Part shown: piece by piece, positions 23,357 through 32,392 of the stretch
How the letters are laid out: every line of letters starts with the position of its first letter
How positions within the stretch are numbered: the first letter of the stretch is position 1
DNA from: a virus
IMG/VR virus record: IMGVR_UViG_3300025009_000105
Span: 1 to 62,857 of that record
DNA length: 62,857 bases
Direction: 5' to 3' (one strand)
The notes under the pieces: model-generated
Database searches by the model: none
What the model saw: the letters and a program-made list of their open reading frames with translations, nothing else
Told to the model about the DNA's origin: nothing
Program-made: the position numbers and the translations under genes

Positions 23357-24327
23357 TCATTTCGCGCACCCCTCTGCGGGTGAGTCTGGTCGGCGGAGGA
23401 ACAGACACTCCGGCATTCTATGAAAAAGCCCCCGGCGCGGTGGTGAGTTTTGCCATATCGAAGTATATCTATGTATCCGTTAACGAAAAGTTCGACGGCA
23501 CCTTTCGGGTTTCCTACTCCAGGACAGAGAACGAAGCGACAATCGACGGGATACAACACGATCTGGTGCGCAGGGCGCTACAGACCTTCCGAGTTGTATC
23601 GGGTCTGGAGATAACATCCGTTGCCGACATTCCGGGATCTGGAACTGGACTTGGTTCATCCAGTTCATTCACGGTCGGATTGGTCAATGCTCTTGGGCAT
23701 CACCTGCATAAGAACAACCCCAAGGGTGGCGGATTGGCGGAGTTCGCCTACGACATCGAGGCAACCGGACACCCGGAAATCGGCAAGCAAGACCACTACG
23801 CCGCAGCCTGTGGCGGACTGAACCTGTTCCGTTTCAACAAGAAGTCTGTCACCATCAAGCCCGTGGAGGCGGAGGATAGCGACCTGGTGGAATTTGAAAA
23901 GCACCTTGTTCTCCTGTGGACTGGCATCACCCGCCCATCGTCCATTCCGCTTAGAAGCCAGATGAGGAACTTCTCCGCCTTGGATAAAACCATGAAAGCG
24001 GGAATTGAAATGGCTGCGTATGCCAATGAACTGTACAGGCAGATGCAGGCAGGAAACTTTCACATGATTGGCGAGTATCTGCATGAGAACTGGTTGCTCA
24101 AGAAGTCCATCTCGGACGCCATCTCCAACGAAAAGATAGACTGGTTGTACGAGGTGGCAACGAAAAACGGGGCAGATGGAGGCAAGTTGTGCGGCGCGGG
24201 TGGAGGCGGATTCCTTCTATTCCACTGCGACCCGGACGCCCGGGACAGGATCGCCAAGGCAACCGAATTGCGCCGTGTTGATTTCAGGATTGATACGAAA
24301 GGAAGCGACATAATCTATGAAGCCTAA
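23353..24327 (+). CDS. GHMP sugar kinase, HddA-like
   Basis: Encodes 324 aa. ISRTPLRVSLVGGGTDTPAF (motif 1), IPGSGTGLGSSSSFTV (phosphate-binding motif 2, about residue 93) and KLCGAGGGGFLLF (motif 3) are those of D-glycero-D-manno-heptose 7-phosphate kinase (HddA) and related GHMP kinases. Phosphorylates a sugar phosphate with ATP. Best paired with the GmhA-like isomerase at 5.6 kb. Overlaps the next gene by 11 nt. Confidence 0.8.
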   Translation: MIISRTPLRVSLVGGGTDTPAFYEKAPGAVVSFAISKYIYVSVNEKFDGTFRVSYSRTENEATIDGIQHDLVRRALQTFRVVSGLEITSVADIPGSGTGLGSSSSFTVGLVNALGHHLHKNNPKGGGLAEFAYDIEATGHPEIGKQDHYAAACGGLNLFRFNKKSVTIKPVEAEDSDLVEFEKHLVLLWTGITRPSSIPLRSQMRNFSALDKTMKAGIEMAAYANELYRQMQAGNFHMIGEYLHENWLLKKSISDAISNEKIDWLYEVATKNGADGGKLCGAGGGGFLLFHCDPDARDRIAKATELRRVDFRIDTKGSDIIYEA

Positions 24328-25171
24328 ACTGTTGTTTGTGGACGACAAGCCTAGTCGTTGTGAGGATGCCATCAAAAGATACGGGGATGAATACGAAGTT
24401 ATTCTTGCTCATACTGTGGCGGACGCCTTACGTCAAATGAGTGGGAATAACCTGTCGGTTGTCTCTCTCGATCACGACCTGAACGGTCAAGATTTTCAAG
24501 ACCCGGACGAATCTACAAGCGGAATGGCGATCCTCCGCTACCTTCAGAAAACCGGATGGCCTTTCGATCAAAGACCTAGACCGCGTTTTCTGATACATTC
24601 AACGAACCTGTTCGCCGCAAGTGCGATGGTTGACATTCTATGGCAAGGCGGGTTCGATGCAATCTCCCAGCCCTACAACTGGAAGCAGTATCAGCATGGC
24701 GTGGTCGCCGGGGCTTTCGATGTCATCCACCCGGGCTACATCTATCTCCTGCGGGAAGCGAAGGAACTGTGCCATAAGGTCACGGTGCTGCTCCACGACA
24801 AACCCAACCAGGTCTTTGAACTTTCAGACCGCGCCACCGCCTTACTCGCCCTGAAGTATGTGGATGATGTCATACCCTACACAAGCGAGGAAGGATTGGA
24901 CAAGTTGCTGGAAACGCTTCATCCAGATGTGCGCATCGTCGGAAACGACCACAAGGGAAGCACCACGCGTCCAAACATTAACGTCAAGACCATCTACCAC
25001 GACAGGCAACATCTTTGGTCCGCTACGAGGTACAAGAAAATGATAGCAGAGAAAGTTGGCGTTGTTCCGAGATACGGAATACATTATGCGCCTTGTAAAC
25101 ATTGTGGTGTGTTGGTGGACGTTAACGATGACGGGGTTTGCTTTGATTGTTTCAACAAGGGGAAAGAATGA
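24317..25171 (+). CDS. Receiver-like domain fused to sugar nucleotidyltransferase
   Basis: Encodes 284 aa. Residues 1-125 resemble a receiver-like domain of the cyclic-phosphate-processing type: KLLFVDDKPSRCEDA and VSLDHDLNG. From about 128: VVAGAFDVIHPGYIYLLREAKELC is the HxGH-type signature of the HldE/TagD-like nucleotidyltransferase superfamily (with Tyr for the second His), followed by VRIVGNDHKGSTTRPNI and a C-terminal CKHCGVLVDV zinc-like motif. Likely activates the sugar phosphate as an NDP-sugar. The fusion in one ORF is unusual. Confidence 0.75.
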   Translation: MKPKLLFVDDKPSRCEDAIKRYGDEYEVILAHTVADALRQMSGNNLSVVSLDHDLNGQDFQDPDESTSGMAILRYLQKTGWPFDQRPRPRFLIHSTNLFAASAMVDILWQGGFDAISQPYNWKQYQHGVVAGAFDVIHPGYIYLLREAKELCHKVTVLLHDKPNQVFELSDRATALLALKYVDDVIPYTSEEGLDKLLETLHPDVRIVGNDHKGSTTRPNINVKTIYHDRQHLWSATRYKKMIAEKVGVVPRYGIHYAPCKHCGVLVDVNDDGVCFDCFNKGKE

Positions 25172-26094
25172 AAATCCTCGTCTCCGGTGGCGCAGGGTTC
25201 ATAGGCTCCAACACCGTCAAGTTGCTTGCCAAGCGCGGGCACGACGTATTGGTCATTGACAACTTCTCAACCGGCAGGAGCGAGAACCTCAAGAGTTTCA
25301 AGGGCAAGGTGGTCATTGCCGACATCACGGATTACAAGTCTGTGGATGCCGCGTTCTACGAGTTCGGTCCCGATGCGGTTCTGCACCTGGCTGCGCAGAG
25401 TGCCATCACCACGTCCATCAACGACCCGCAGAAAGACCTAGAGATCAACGGGATGGGCACAGTGAACATGCTCCGGGCAGCACAGGCTTTTGAGACAAAG
25501 CGGTTCGTGTTCTCGTCCACATCTGCCGTGTACCGGGAAACCAGTCCGTTGTTCGGCGGAGTGAGCGAGAAGTGGCCTTGCGCTCCCACTTCCCCCTACG
25601 GCATCTCCAAGTTGACCTGTGAACACTACATCCGTCTTATGCACCCCAACCACATGATCTTGCGCTATGGGAATGTCTATGGACGCCACCAGAGACCTGT
25701 CGGACAGAACCAGGTGATCGCCCGGGCGTTGAGCCACTTCATCCACGGAGACGACTTCTTTGTAACCGGAAGCGGAAAGCAGAAACGTGATTTCGTCAAT
25801 GTCGAGGATGTGGCTTACGCCAACCTGCTTGCCTTGACTTCCGAAGTGACAGGCACGTTCAACGTCGCCACTGGCAAAAACCACTCGGTCAACGAAGTGC
25901 TTGCCATCCTGGAACGCCTGTACGATGTGGTAGGATATGAGTGGGAACACACAAACTCCCCTGACCCGCGTGGTGACGTGGCATTGGATGTCTCTGCGAT
26001 CAGGAGAGAACTCGGTTGGAAAGCAGTTGTTTCATTGGAAGCCGGACTGAAGGACACCGCAAAATGGTGGAACAACGAGGAAGCGAAACGATGA
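25168..26094 (+). CDS. NAD-dependent sugar epimerase (extended SDR)
   Basis: Encodes 308 aa. ILVSGGAGFIGSNTVKLLA (residues about 3-21), VLHLAAQSAITTS, FSSTSAVYRE and SPYGISKLTCEHY (YxxxK) mark a UDP-glucose 4-epimerase/GDP-sugar-type SDR. Overlaps its neighbours by ATGA. Exact substrate unknown. Confidence 0.85.
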   Translation: MKILVSGGAGFIGSNTVKLLAKRGHDVLVIDNFSTGRSENLKSFKGKVVIADITDYKSVDAAFYEFGPDAVLHLAAQSAITTSINDPQKDLEINGMGTVNMLRAAQAFETKRFVFSSTSAVYRETSPLFGGVSEKWPCAPTSPYGISKLTCEHYIRLMHPNHMILRYGNVYGRHQRPVGQNQVIARALSHFIHGDDFFVTGSGKQKRDFVNVEDVAYANLLALTSEVTGTFNVATGKNHSVNEVLAILERLYDVVGYEWEHTNSPDPRGDVALDVSAIRRELGWKAVVSLEAGLKDTAKWWNNEEAKR

Positions 26095-26933
26095 GCGCGC
26101 AACTGTTTCAGGGCGACTGCATAGAATTTATGAAAACGATGCCGGAAAAGTCGGTGGATGCGGTGATTACCTCGCCACCGTACAATTGCCGAAAAGACTA
26201 CGGAACATTTCTGGACGAAATGCCGTGGTCGGAATATTATGTCTGGATGGGACATTTGCTCGACGAATTTTATAGGGTATTAGTAGACGGCGGATTAGTT
26301 GCCATAAATATTCCTGGAGTTATCCGGTGGCAATCAGAGCATAAATATTCTGAGACGTGGACAGACTTCGACGCGTCATACAAGACTCACAGAAACGGAG
26401 TAAAGGTAATCGGGAAGGGGAGAATTGAGCCTGTTGGATTCAGGCTGTTTCAAATGATGGAAGATAGAGACAGCCACATACGAGAACCGATTGTGTGGGT
26501 AAAAGGAAGTGAGGGAAACGCCATAAGTAGCGATTACAGAATGGGATGCGATAGCGACCCCTATATGCGACCGGCGCATGAATTAATATTATTGGGAACA
26601 AAAAACCGATGGTTTCATAGAGGCGGCACGGGTAGGCGAGGGAAAGACGCAGTTCCGTTTTTGGACGAAACAAAAGATGTCTGGTTTATTACACCCGAAA
26701 GGAATAAAAACCATCCTGCTGTTTTCCCGATTGAATTACCGTCGCGCTTAATAAAGTTGTTTACCCATGCAAATGACGCACTGGTCTTTGATCCATTCAT
26801 GGGTAGCGGAACAACAGGTGTGGCTTGCGCGCGGTTGGGCCGCAACTTTATCGGTTGCGAGATTGATCCTAAATACTACGCCATCGCAAAGAAACGGATT
26901 TCGGAAACACACAGGCAGGGAGTTCTGTTATGA
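26091..26933 (+). CDS. DNA methyltransferase, N4-cytosine/N6-adenine beta class
   Basis: Encodes 280 aa. SPPYNCRKDYG (motif IV, residues about 28-38) precedes DPFMGSGTTGVACARLGR (motif I, about 233), the beta-class order. Modifies DNA, not sugar. Here it is translationally coupled inside the sugar cluster (ATGA with both neighbours). Recognition site unknown; a host-restriction escape role is likely. Confidence 0.85.
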   Translation: MSAQLFQGDCIEFMKTMPEKSVDAVITSPPYNCRKDYGTFLDEMPWSEYYVWMGHLLDEFYRVLVDGGLVAINIPGVIRWQSEHKYSETWTDFDASYKTHRNGVKVIGKGRIEPVGFRLFQMMEDRDSHIREPIVWVKGSEGNAISSDYRMGCDSDPYMRPAHELILLGTKNRWFHRGGTGRRGKDAVPFLDETKDVWFITPERNKNHPAVFPIELPSRLIKLFTHANDALVFDPFMGSGTTGVACARLGRNFIGCEIDPKYYAIAKKRISETHRQGVLL

Positions 26934-29746
26934 CGGTTAATGTTTATATTAATCCAGATTATGCAAACACGCCTCAGCAGAAGGACAACGGCGGGATTCG
27001 TAGAGTGATTTCTGCCATGGCTGAACATCTGCATAAATTCGATATAAATGTCGTACACAATCCAAACGATGCCGATGTTATTAATAATCACGGCGGCGCG
27101 CTTGTTGAGGTTCGCGGAACGCCAATGGTAAATTCGTGCCACGGTTTATACTGGAGCAGGCAACCTTGGGGCGACGGTTTCTACGAAGTAAATAAACAGG
27201 TAGTAGAATCAATGTGCAGGTCTGACGCATGGACAGCGCCTTCGGATTGGGTTAATCAAGCGATGCGCAGGGGCGGATATTTCTACCCCGTCACGGTGTA
27301 TCATGGGGTTAACCCTGACGAATTTCTCCCATCCAAGACGCCCGGAAATTACATCCTTTGGAACAAGCTTCGCCAAGATTACGTCTCCAATCCAGACGAC
27401 ATGCAGAGACTTGCTGCCAGGATGCAGAACAGGAGTTTCGTCTCCACCATCGGATCTCAAACCCCGAACGTCTCCATCACCGGCGCGATCTCCTATGAGG
27501 CCATGCACAAACTGGTGGCAGAGGCAGGCGTGTATCTCTCCACGGTCCGGGAGACCTTCGGTATTGGAATATTGGAAGCCCTGGCGTGCGGCGTACCGGT
27601 GGCAGCGTTCGATTGGGGTGGCAATTCCGAGATCCTCTCGCATGGCTACACCGGTTATCTTGCTCCCCCAGGAGACTTCGTGGCGCTGGCGGAATGCGTG
27701 GAACGCTGCTTCTCTGAACGTGACAGGCTCTCCAGGAACGCAGTCAGTGACGTCCGGGCAAGGTGGACATGGGAACCGCGTATCGAGCAATACGCCAATA
27801 TATTCAAGCGGGTGCATGACCGCTTCAAGACAGACATTCCGAAGGTCAGTATCATCCTGACCGCCTATAAACTGGACACCTACCTTCCGGCTTGCCTAGA
27901 TTCTGTACAGGCTCAAACCTATCCGAACTTTGAGTGCCTGGTCATCGACGATGCCCAACTCAAGTCCACAGAAACGATTGTGAGGAACTATGCCGTCCGA
28001 GATCCACGCATCCGATACATACCAACTCCTAACAATTTTGGACTGCCCGGTGCTAGAAATTTTGGTTGCTCGCAGGCTAAAGGGCATTACATCCGACATC
28101 TGGATGCTGACGATTACCTTGCACCGAACGCGCTTGAGTTGGAAGTCGCCGCGCTGGACAAGGATCGGGGAACCGATATTGTCTATGGTCATCTGGAAGT
28201 AGTGCGGGAGGACGGGACGCGCTTTCTGGACAAACATCAGCAACCGATACGTGGCGGATGGCCTCCCGAACAATTTGACTGGCACAAGCAGATGTCGCAC
28301 ATGAACCAGATCCCATCCTGCGCAATGGCAAGGCGGGAAGTGTTCGAGAGGGTGGGCGGATACCGGGAGCGCATGAAGCGCAATGAGGATGCGGAGTTCT
28401 GGTGCCGCGCCACTTCGCTTGGCTTGAGGGCAAAGAAGTTCACGCAGGCAGTCACCTACTTCCACCGGGAGCGCAATGACAGCAAGGGCGCATTGGAGTG
28501 GAAAAACGAAGGTGGAGAACCGGACTGGACCGCCTGGTTCCCGTGGAGGGCGGGTGCAGCCAACTCCGAACAGGCTCGGAAACTGGAAGGGCAGATACGC
28601 CTTCCATACATCGTTCCGTTTGGGGCGCAGGGCAAACCCCCGGACGGCATGAAGTTCTGGTACGTCCACGACTACGCTTATCCGGTTGTCTCTGTTATTG
28701 TCACCTGCGGACCCGGGCACAAGCATTACCTGATCGATGCCCTGGACTCTGTGCAAGCCCAGACCTTCCCGGATTGGGAATGCCTGGTGGTCAACGACAC
28801 TGGCGAGGAATGGAATAACGACATTCCGGGCGCGCCGTGGGCAAGGGTGATCAACCTGAAGGGCAACCAGGGAACTTCCAAAGCGCGTAACGCAGGCTTC
28901 CGCTTTGCGCGTGGCAGGTACATCGTCTGGTTGGACGCGGATGATTACTGGTTGCCTTGGTTTCTCGAGAAGATGGTCGGATACGCCGAAGTGAACGATG
29001 GCGTGATATTCTCCGACCTGATCGCCTTACAGGACACATACAAGGTCTATCGGTATGACGAGTTCGACCCGCAACGCCTGAAACTGTCCATGCGCTACCC
29101 GGGTTCATCCGTCCTATACCCCCGTAATGTCGTGCAGGCAGTCTTTGATAAGCAGGGTGGATACGACACCGAGATACCAGGTATGGAGGACTGGGATTTC
29201 CAGTATGCCGTCCACGACCTCGGCTTCTGTGCTTATCATATAGACGAACCGCTATTTGTGTACAGAATGCTTTCATCCACGAAGCGGGAAAAGGATTATA
29301 ATAAAATCGAATTGATACGCGCCTACATGGATAAGAAGTGGAGTGCGTATCGGAAAGGCGAGAAACCATTCATGTGTGGATGCCAGCAACCCAAAAAGAA
29401 ACCTTCGGCGCCCCTTCCGGCAAGCACCCTTAACAGCTCCGGCAACTTCAGCGCGGATGCCATCAAGACCATGGAAACGTCCGACCAGAACCAGATGGTC
29501 ATGTTGGAATACATTGGACCAATGGAAGGCACGTTCTCCATTCGGTCCCGTGTGGACAAGACCAAGATATACCGCTTCGGGAATAATCCCGGGCACAAAG
29601 CCCGTGCGGTGTTTTTGGGAGATGCGGAACTCCTGACTTCCATGATGGATGGTCAGGGCAACGCTTCCTACCGTATCGTCAACCAGGGAGGCGCGGGCAT
29701 ACCCTATGACCCGATTGCTTTCCTCGGACAACCAATCAGTTCATAA
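26930..29746 (+). CDS. Three-domain glycosyltransferase (GT4 + GT2 + GT2)
   Basis: Encodes 938 aa. GT4-like domain (about 1-300) with YLSTVRETFGIGILEALACG (E-x7-E type, about residue 207) and PVAAFDWGGNSEIL. First GT2 domain about 305-560 with VSIILTAYKLDTYLPACLDS and LDADDYL (about 393). Second GT2 domain about 587-800 with VSVIVTCGPG and LDADDYW (about 670). A C-terminal about-85-residue domain follows a CGCQ-proline-rich linker and has YRFGNNPGHKARAVF. It could add several sugars processively. The C-terminal domain is unassigned. Confidence 0.8.
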   Translation: MTVNVYINPDYANTPQQKDNGGIRRVISAMAEHLHKFDINVVHNPNDADVINNHGGALVEVRGTPMVNSCHGLYWSRQPWGDGFYEVNKQVVESMCRSDAWTAPSDWVNQAMRRGGYFYPVTVYHGVNPDEFLPSKTPGNYILWNKLRQDYVSNPDDMQRLAARMQNRSFVSTIGSQTPNVSITGAISYEAMHKLVAEAGVYLSTVRETFGIGILEALACGVPVAAFDWGGNSEILSHGYTGYLAPPGDFVALAECVERCFSERDRLSRNAVSDVRARWTWEPRIEQYANIFKRVHDRFKTDIPKVSIILTAYKLDTYLPACLDSVQAQTYPNFECLVIDDAQLKSTETIVRNYAVRDPRIRYIPTPNNFGLPGARNFGCSQAKGHYIRHLDADDYLAPNALELEVAALDKDRGTDIVYGHLEVVREDGTRFLDKHQQPIRGGWPPEQFDWHKQMSHMNQIPSCAMARREVFERVGGYRERMKRNEDAEFWCRATSLGLRAKKFTQAVTYFHRERNDSKGALEWKNEGGEPDWTAWFPWRAGAANSEQARKLEGQIRLPYIVPFGAQGKPPDGMKFWYVHDYAYPVVSVIVTCGPGHKHYLIDALDSVQAQTFPDWECLVVNDTGEEWNNDIPGAPWARVINLKGNQGTSKARNAGFRFARGRYIVWLDADDYWLPWFLEKMVGYAEVNDGVIFSDLIALQDTYKVYRYDEFDPQRLKLSMRYPGSSVLYPRNVVQAVFDKQGGYDTEIPGMEDWDFQYAVHDLGFCAYHIDEPLFVYRMLSSTKREKDYNKIELIRAYMDKKWSAYRKGEKPFMCGCQQPKKKPSAPLPASTLNSSGNFSADAIKTMETSDQNQMVMLEYIGPMEGTFSIRSRVDKTKIYRFGNNPGHKARAVFLGDAELLTSMMDGQGNASYRIVNQGGAGIPYDPIAFLGQPISS

Positions 29747-29752
29747 GGAGAA

Positions 29753-29820
29753 TGGTATAATAAACACGTCTGGGATGGTACTCCCGGTACTGTCCCAGAC
29801 AACGCTCCGGGAGGGCGTGT
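29753..29820 (+). promoter_or_regulatory. Promoter and branched leader of HNH gene
   Basis: TGGTATAAT (29753-29761) followed by an 8-bp hairpin GTCTGGGA/TCCCAGAC (29768-29775 with 29793-29800) and a short ACGC/GCGT stem; ACAC (29764) can pair with GTGT (29817-29820). The SD GGGAGGG lies inside the second stem, so translation may be gated by folding. Confidence 0.55.
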
Positions 29821-29823
29821 AAA

Positions 29824-30273
29824 ATGAAAACCAATGAGTATTACAGAAAATGGCGCGCAGAACATCGAGAAAGCGTTAGAAATTACTCTAGGAAATACCG
29901 CAAAACGCACCTCGAAAAAGTTTTGACAAAAGAGAGAGAACGTCACCGACTAAATAAAGAAAAGGAAAATTCCTATTCAAGAGAATACAGCAGGAAACAC
30001 AGTGAAGAAAAAAGGCTCGAGCGAATCACTTTACGGAAAGAAGTTCTGGAACACTACGGCGGGAAATGCGCCTGTTGTGGCGAGACAAAATACGAGTTTC
30101 TGTCAATCGATCACATTAATGGAGGCGGAAGCAAACACAGAAAAGAAATTAACGGAATGATATGTCCGTGGCTAAAAAACAACAATTTCCCCGATGGATT
30201 TCAGGTTTTGTGTTACAACTGTAATCAGGCTAAAGGAATCTACGGGTATTGTCCACACCAAAAAGGAGAATAA
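29824..30273 (+). CDS. HNH endonuclease
   Basis: Encodes 149 aa. A basic N-terminal helical region (about 1-70, many R/K/E) precedes the HNH domain: CACCGETKYEFLSIDHINGGG, then FQVLCYNCNQAKGIYG, Cys-paired zinc sites. Free-standing homing-endonuclease type between the glycosyltransferase and holin. Its end carries the RBS of the holin gene. Confidence 0.8.
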   Translation: MKTNEYYRKWRAEHRESVRNYSRKYRKTHLEKVLTKERERHRLNKEKENSYSREYSRKHSEEKRLERITLRKEVLEHYGGKCACCGETKYEFLSIDHINGGGSKHRKEINGMICPWLKNNNFPDGFQVLCYNCNQAKGIYGYCPHQKGE

Positions 30274-30274
30274 A

Positions 30275-30529
30275 ATGACTTCCCCCAACATATTCAAGAG
30301 TCGTAAGTTCTGGATTGCCGTTATCGACGCGTTGATCTCAATTGCGACGATGGCGACAACGCTCTATCTGGCGGACGACATCGAGACCCGAGGTTTCATT
30401 CTCGGTGTCATTGCCGCGGTCCAACCAGTGCTCGTGGCGGTAATCAATGGCATAGCCACAGAGGATGCCGCACACATGGCGGCTGCCGCTTCTGTACAAG
30501 TGGCTGAAACAAAACTCGACGCGGGCTAA
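30275..30529 (+). CDS. Holin-like membrane protein
   Basis: Encodes 84 aa from ATG 30275 (AAAAAGGAGAATAAA upstream). Two transmembrane segments: FWIAVIDALISIATMATTLYL (about 11-31) and GFILGVIAAVQPVLVAVINGIA (about 41-62), with a polar N-terminus and Ala-rich C-tail. Size and layout suit a class II holin, though the endolysin lies 13 kb away. Followed by a hairpin. Confidence 0.65.
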   Translation: MTSPNIFKSRKFWIAVIDALISIATMATTLYLADDIETRGFILGVIAAVQPVLVAVINGIATEDAAHMAAAASVQVAETKLDAG

Positions 30530-30540
30530 CCATTCGATGA

Positions 30541-30562
30541 CTGGTCGGGGAAACCCGACCAG
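30541..30562 (+). terminator. Hairpin after the holin gene
   Basis: Perfect 9-bp stem CTGGTCGGG/CCCGACCAG with a GAAA loop, followed by TTCTCTAT. Weak U-tract; a partial terminator or mRNA-stability element. Confidence 0.55.
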
Positions 30563-30570
30563 TTCTCTAT

Positions 30571-30891
30571 ATGAACATATTCACATTCGTTATTCTGTCC
30601 CTTGCCACTTGGCGCGTCTCGAAGTTGCTCACAGGAGAGGCGGGGCCGTTCAATGTGTTCCTGCGGATTCGCAAATTGGCGGGAATTGTCTATATAGACG
30701 ATGATCCATTCCAGATCCCGGATACCTTCTTTGCTCAACTTCTAAGTTGTGTATGGTGCTTGTCAATCTGGGTGGGCGCGCTGTGGTTTCTCGCTTGGTA
30801 TCTTGTCCCGAAGGAAACCGAACTGATCGCCATTCCATTCGCATTGAGCGCAGTTGCCATCCTGTTTGAAGGTCACATTTCGCCAAAGTGA
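30571..30891 (+). CDS. DUF1360-like membrane protein
   Basis: Encodes 106 aa. N-terminal FVILSLATWRVSKLLTGEAGPFNVFLRIRK and later LSCVWCLSIWVGALWFLAWYL with a terminal hydrophobic helix (LIAIPFALSAVAILFEG) match the DUF1360 family of small membrane proteins often found in phages. It has two to three spans. A lysis or membrane-modifying role is inferred. Confidence 0.7.
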   Translation: MNIFTFVILSLATWRVSKLLTGEAGPFNVFLRIRKLAGIVYIDDDPFQIPDTFFAQLLSCVWCLSIWVGALWFLAWYLVPKETELIAIPFALSAVAILFEGHISPK

Positions 30892-30897
30892 AGTATA

Positions 30898-31188
30898 ATG
30901 TCGAGTGAACTGCCTTTGCGGTGTGACGCCTGTCACCAGGAAACAATGGTTGACATGGAACGGATGGAAACCCGGCCCGTTTCCAACCTGGTCACGATGG
31001 AAGGGTTCACATGTAAGCACTGTCACGAATGGAAGCCGGTGTTTGCTCTGACGGCATCTCTCGCAGGTGCCATGCGAAAACTGAACGCACTCTCGCCAAC
31101 GCGCAGGGATTTCCTGTGGCATTTCGCCAAGACACTGCACAAGGCAGAGGGAGTTCAAAAACGCGGAGAAAACTATGGCGCGTTCTGA
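30898..31188 (+). CDS. Small zinc-ribbon protein
   Basis: Encodes 96 aa. CDACHQ...CKHCHEW (residues about 9-42) is a zinc ribbon. The rest is helical. It overlaps the next gene by 14 nt. Start is ATG 30898; no good Shine-Dalgarno is visible, and a TATAAT overlaps the codon. Confidence 0.55.
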   Translation: MSSELPLRCDACHQETMVDMERMETRPVSNLVTMEGFTCKHCHEWKPVFALTASLAGAMRKLNALSPTRRDFLWHFAKTLHKAEGVQKRGENYGAF

Positions 31189-32392
31189 ATATAAGACCTG
31201 GCTTCCTTTGGACGAGTTCGCACAACTCATGGGTTTTAATCCCCTCGGGTTCAATCAACTCACCAGTTCGTCTTTGTTCCCGAACAACACCTGCGGCGAG
31301 ACCACATTCCAGTACGCTTACCAACATTCTGACCGTGTAGGTCGGGAGGATATGGCGTTGGTTCTTCAGCAGGCGGAGTATGAGATTGCCCGGGAGATCG
31401 GGTTCAATTTAATGCCCGACTGGACGCTGAACGAGCGCCTTCAGTATCCTCGTCCATCCTTCCCGGAAGCATACAACCTGATCGGCGTCAACCCGCGTTG
31501 GCAGTTGAAGTCTGTCGAGGCGAGCAAGGGACACGTCATTTCAGGCGGGATCCGCGCAAAGACGTTGCTCGAGGCGGGTGCGGCTGTGGTCAGGACGGAC
31601 GCGGACGGGGATGGGTTCACAGAAACCTGCACCGTCATCGTGGCGATCACCACCACCGATCTAAGCGAAGTGCGCGTCTTTTACAACACCAAGTCTGGCG
31701 CGGATGAGTGGGAAGTCCGCCCGATCAAGGTTGCCATCTCCGGTGGGTTCGCCACCATCACATTCAAGGCGTGGCAGATCGTCAAGTGGGAAAAGATGGA
31801 GGAACTGGATGCGGATGCCCTGGATGCCCATACTGCCGGCAACTTCGAGACCACCGTGGATGTGTACCGTGTCTGGAATAACCCGGCGACGCAGGCGCAA
31901 CTCCTATGGGAGAATTATCCGAACTGCTGCGGAACTTGCCAGGCTTGCACCATTGGGACACAGGACGCCTGTTTCCACCTGCGGGATGAAAGGTTGGGCA
32001 TACTTGTCCCGGCTCCCGCCACTTGGGATGCGACCGACGAGGAGTTCGACACCGCAGAGTGGTCGGCGTGCAGGGAGCCGGACCAAATACGCCTGTGGTA
32101 CTATAGTGGCTACAGAGACGAGAACCTCCTGCGACCCTACGCCGAGATGTCTCCGAGGTTCAAGTTCGCCGTGGCGGTCTTTGCCGCCTCGAAATTCGAG
32201 AGACCCGTCTGTGGGTGTAGCAACGTCAACCAGTTCATCGAAAAGTGGCGCAGGGATGGGGCGTACTCCTCAATGAACGAAGGCGGTTTCACCATGACCT
32301 CCGAGCAGGCTTCCAACCGGCTCGGGACAAGTATGGGAGCCTTGTACGCATGGCGTGTCATTCATCAAGGAGATTTGAAGGTGAACAAATGA
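31175..32392 (+). CDS. Large head-tail adaptor-like structural protein
   Basis: Encodes 405 aa. After the N-terminal domain (YKTWLPLDEFAQLMGFNPLGFNQL) there is a segment MALVLQQAEYEIAREIGFNL reminiscent of head-tail adaptors. Cysteines cluster in the middle and near the end (NCCGTCQACT, CGCSN). The C-terminus EQASNRLGTSMGALYAWRVI is helical. A connector between capsid and tail is inferred from position; no family match is claimed. Confidence 0.55.
   Translation: MARSEYKTWLPLDEFAQLMGFNPLGFNQLTSSSLFPNNTCGETTFQYAYQHSDRVGREDMALVLQQAEYEIAREIGFNLMPDWTLNERLQYPRPSFPEAYNLIGVNPRWQLKSVEASKGHVISGGIRAKTLLEAGAAVVRTDADGDGFTETCTVIVAITTTDLSEVRVFYNTKSGADEWEVRPIKVAISGGFATITFKAWQIVKWEKMEELDADALDAHTAGNFETTVDVYRVWNNPATQAQLLWENYPNCCGTCQACTIGTQDACFHLRDERLGILVPAPATWDATDEEFDTAEWSACREPDQIRLWYYSGYRDENLLRPYAEMSPRFKFAVAVFAASKFERPVCGCSNVNQFIEKWRRDGAYSSMNEGGFTMTSEQASNRLGTSMGALYAWRVIHQGDLKVNK

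Noticed and set aside
30894-30899. TATAAT at the start of the zinc-ribbon gene
   Set aside because: It overlaps the ATG, so transcription would begin inside the gene. Probably chance.
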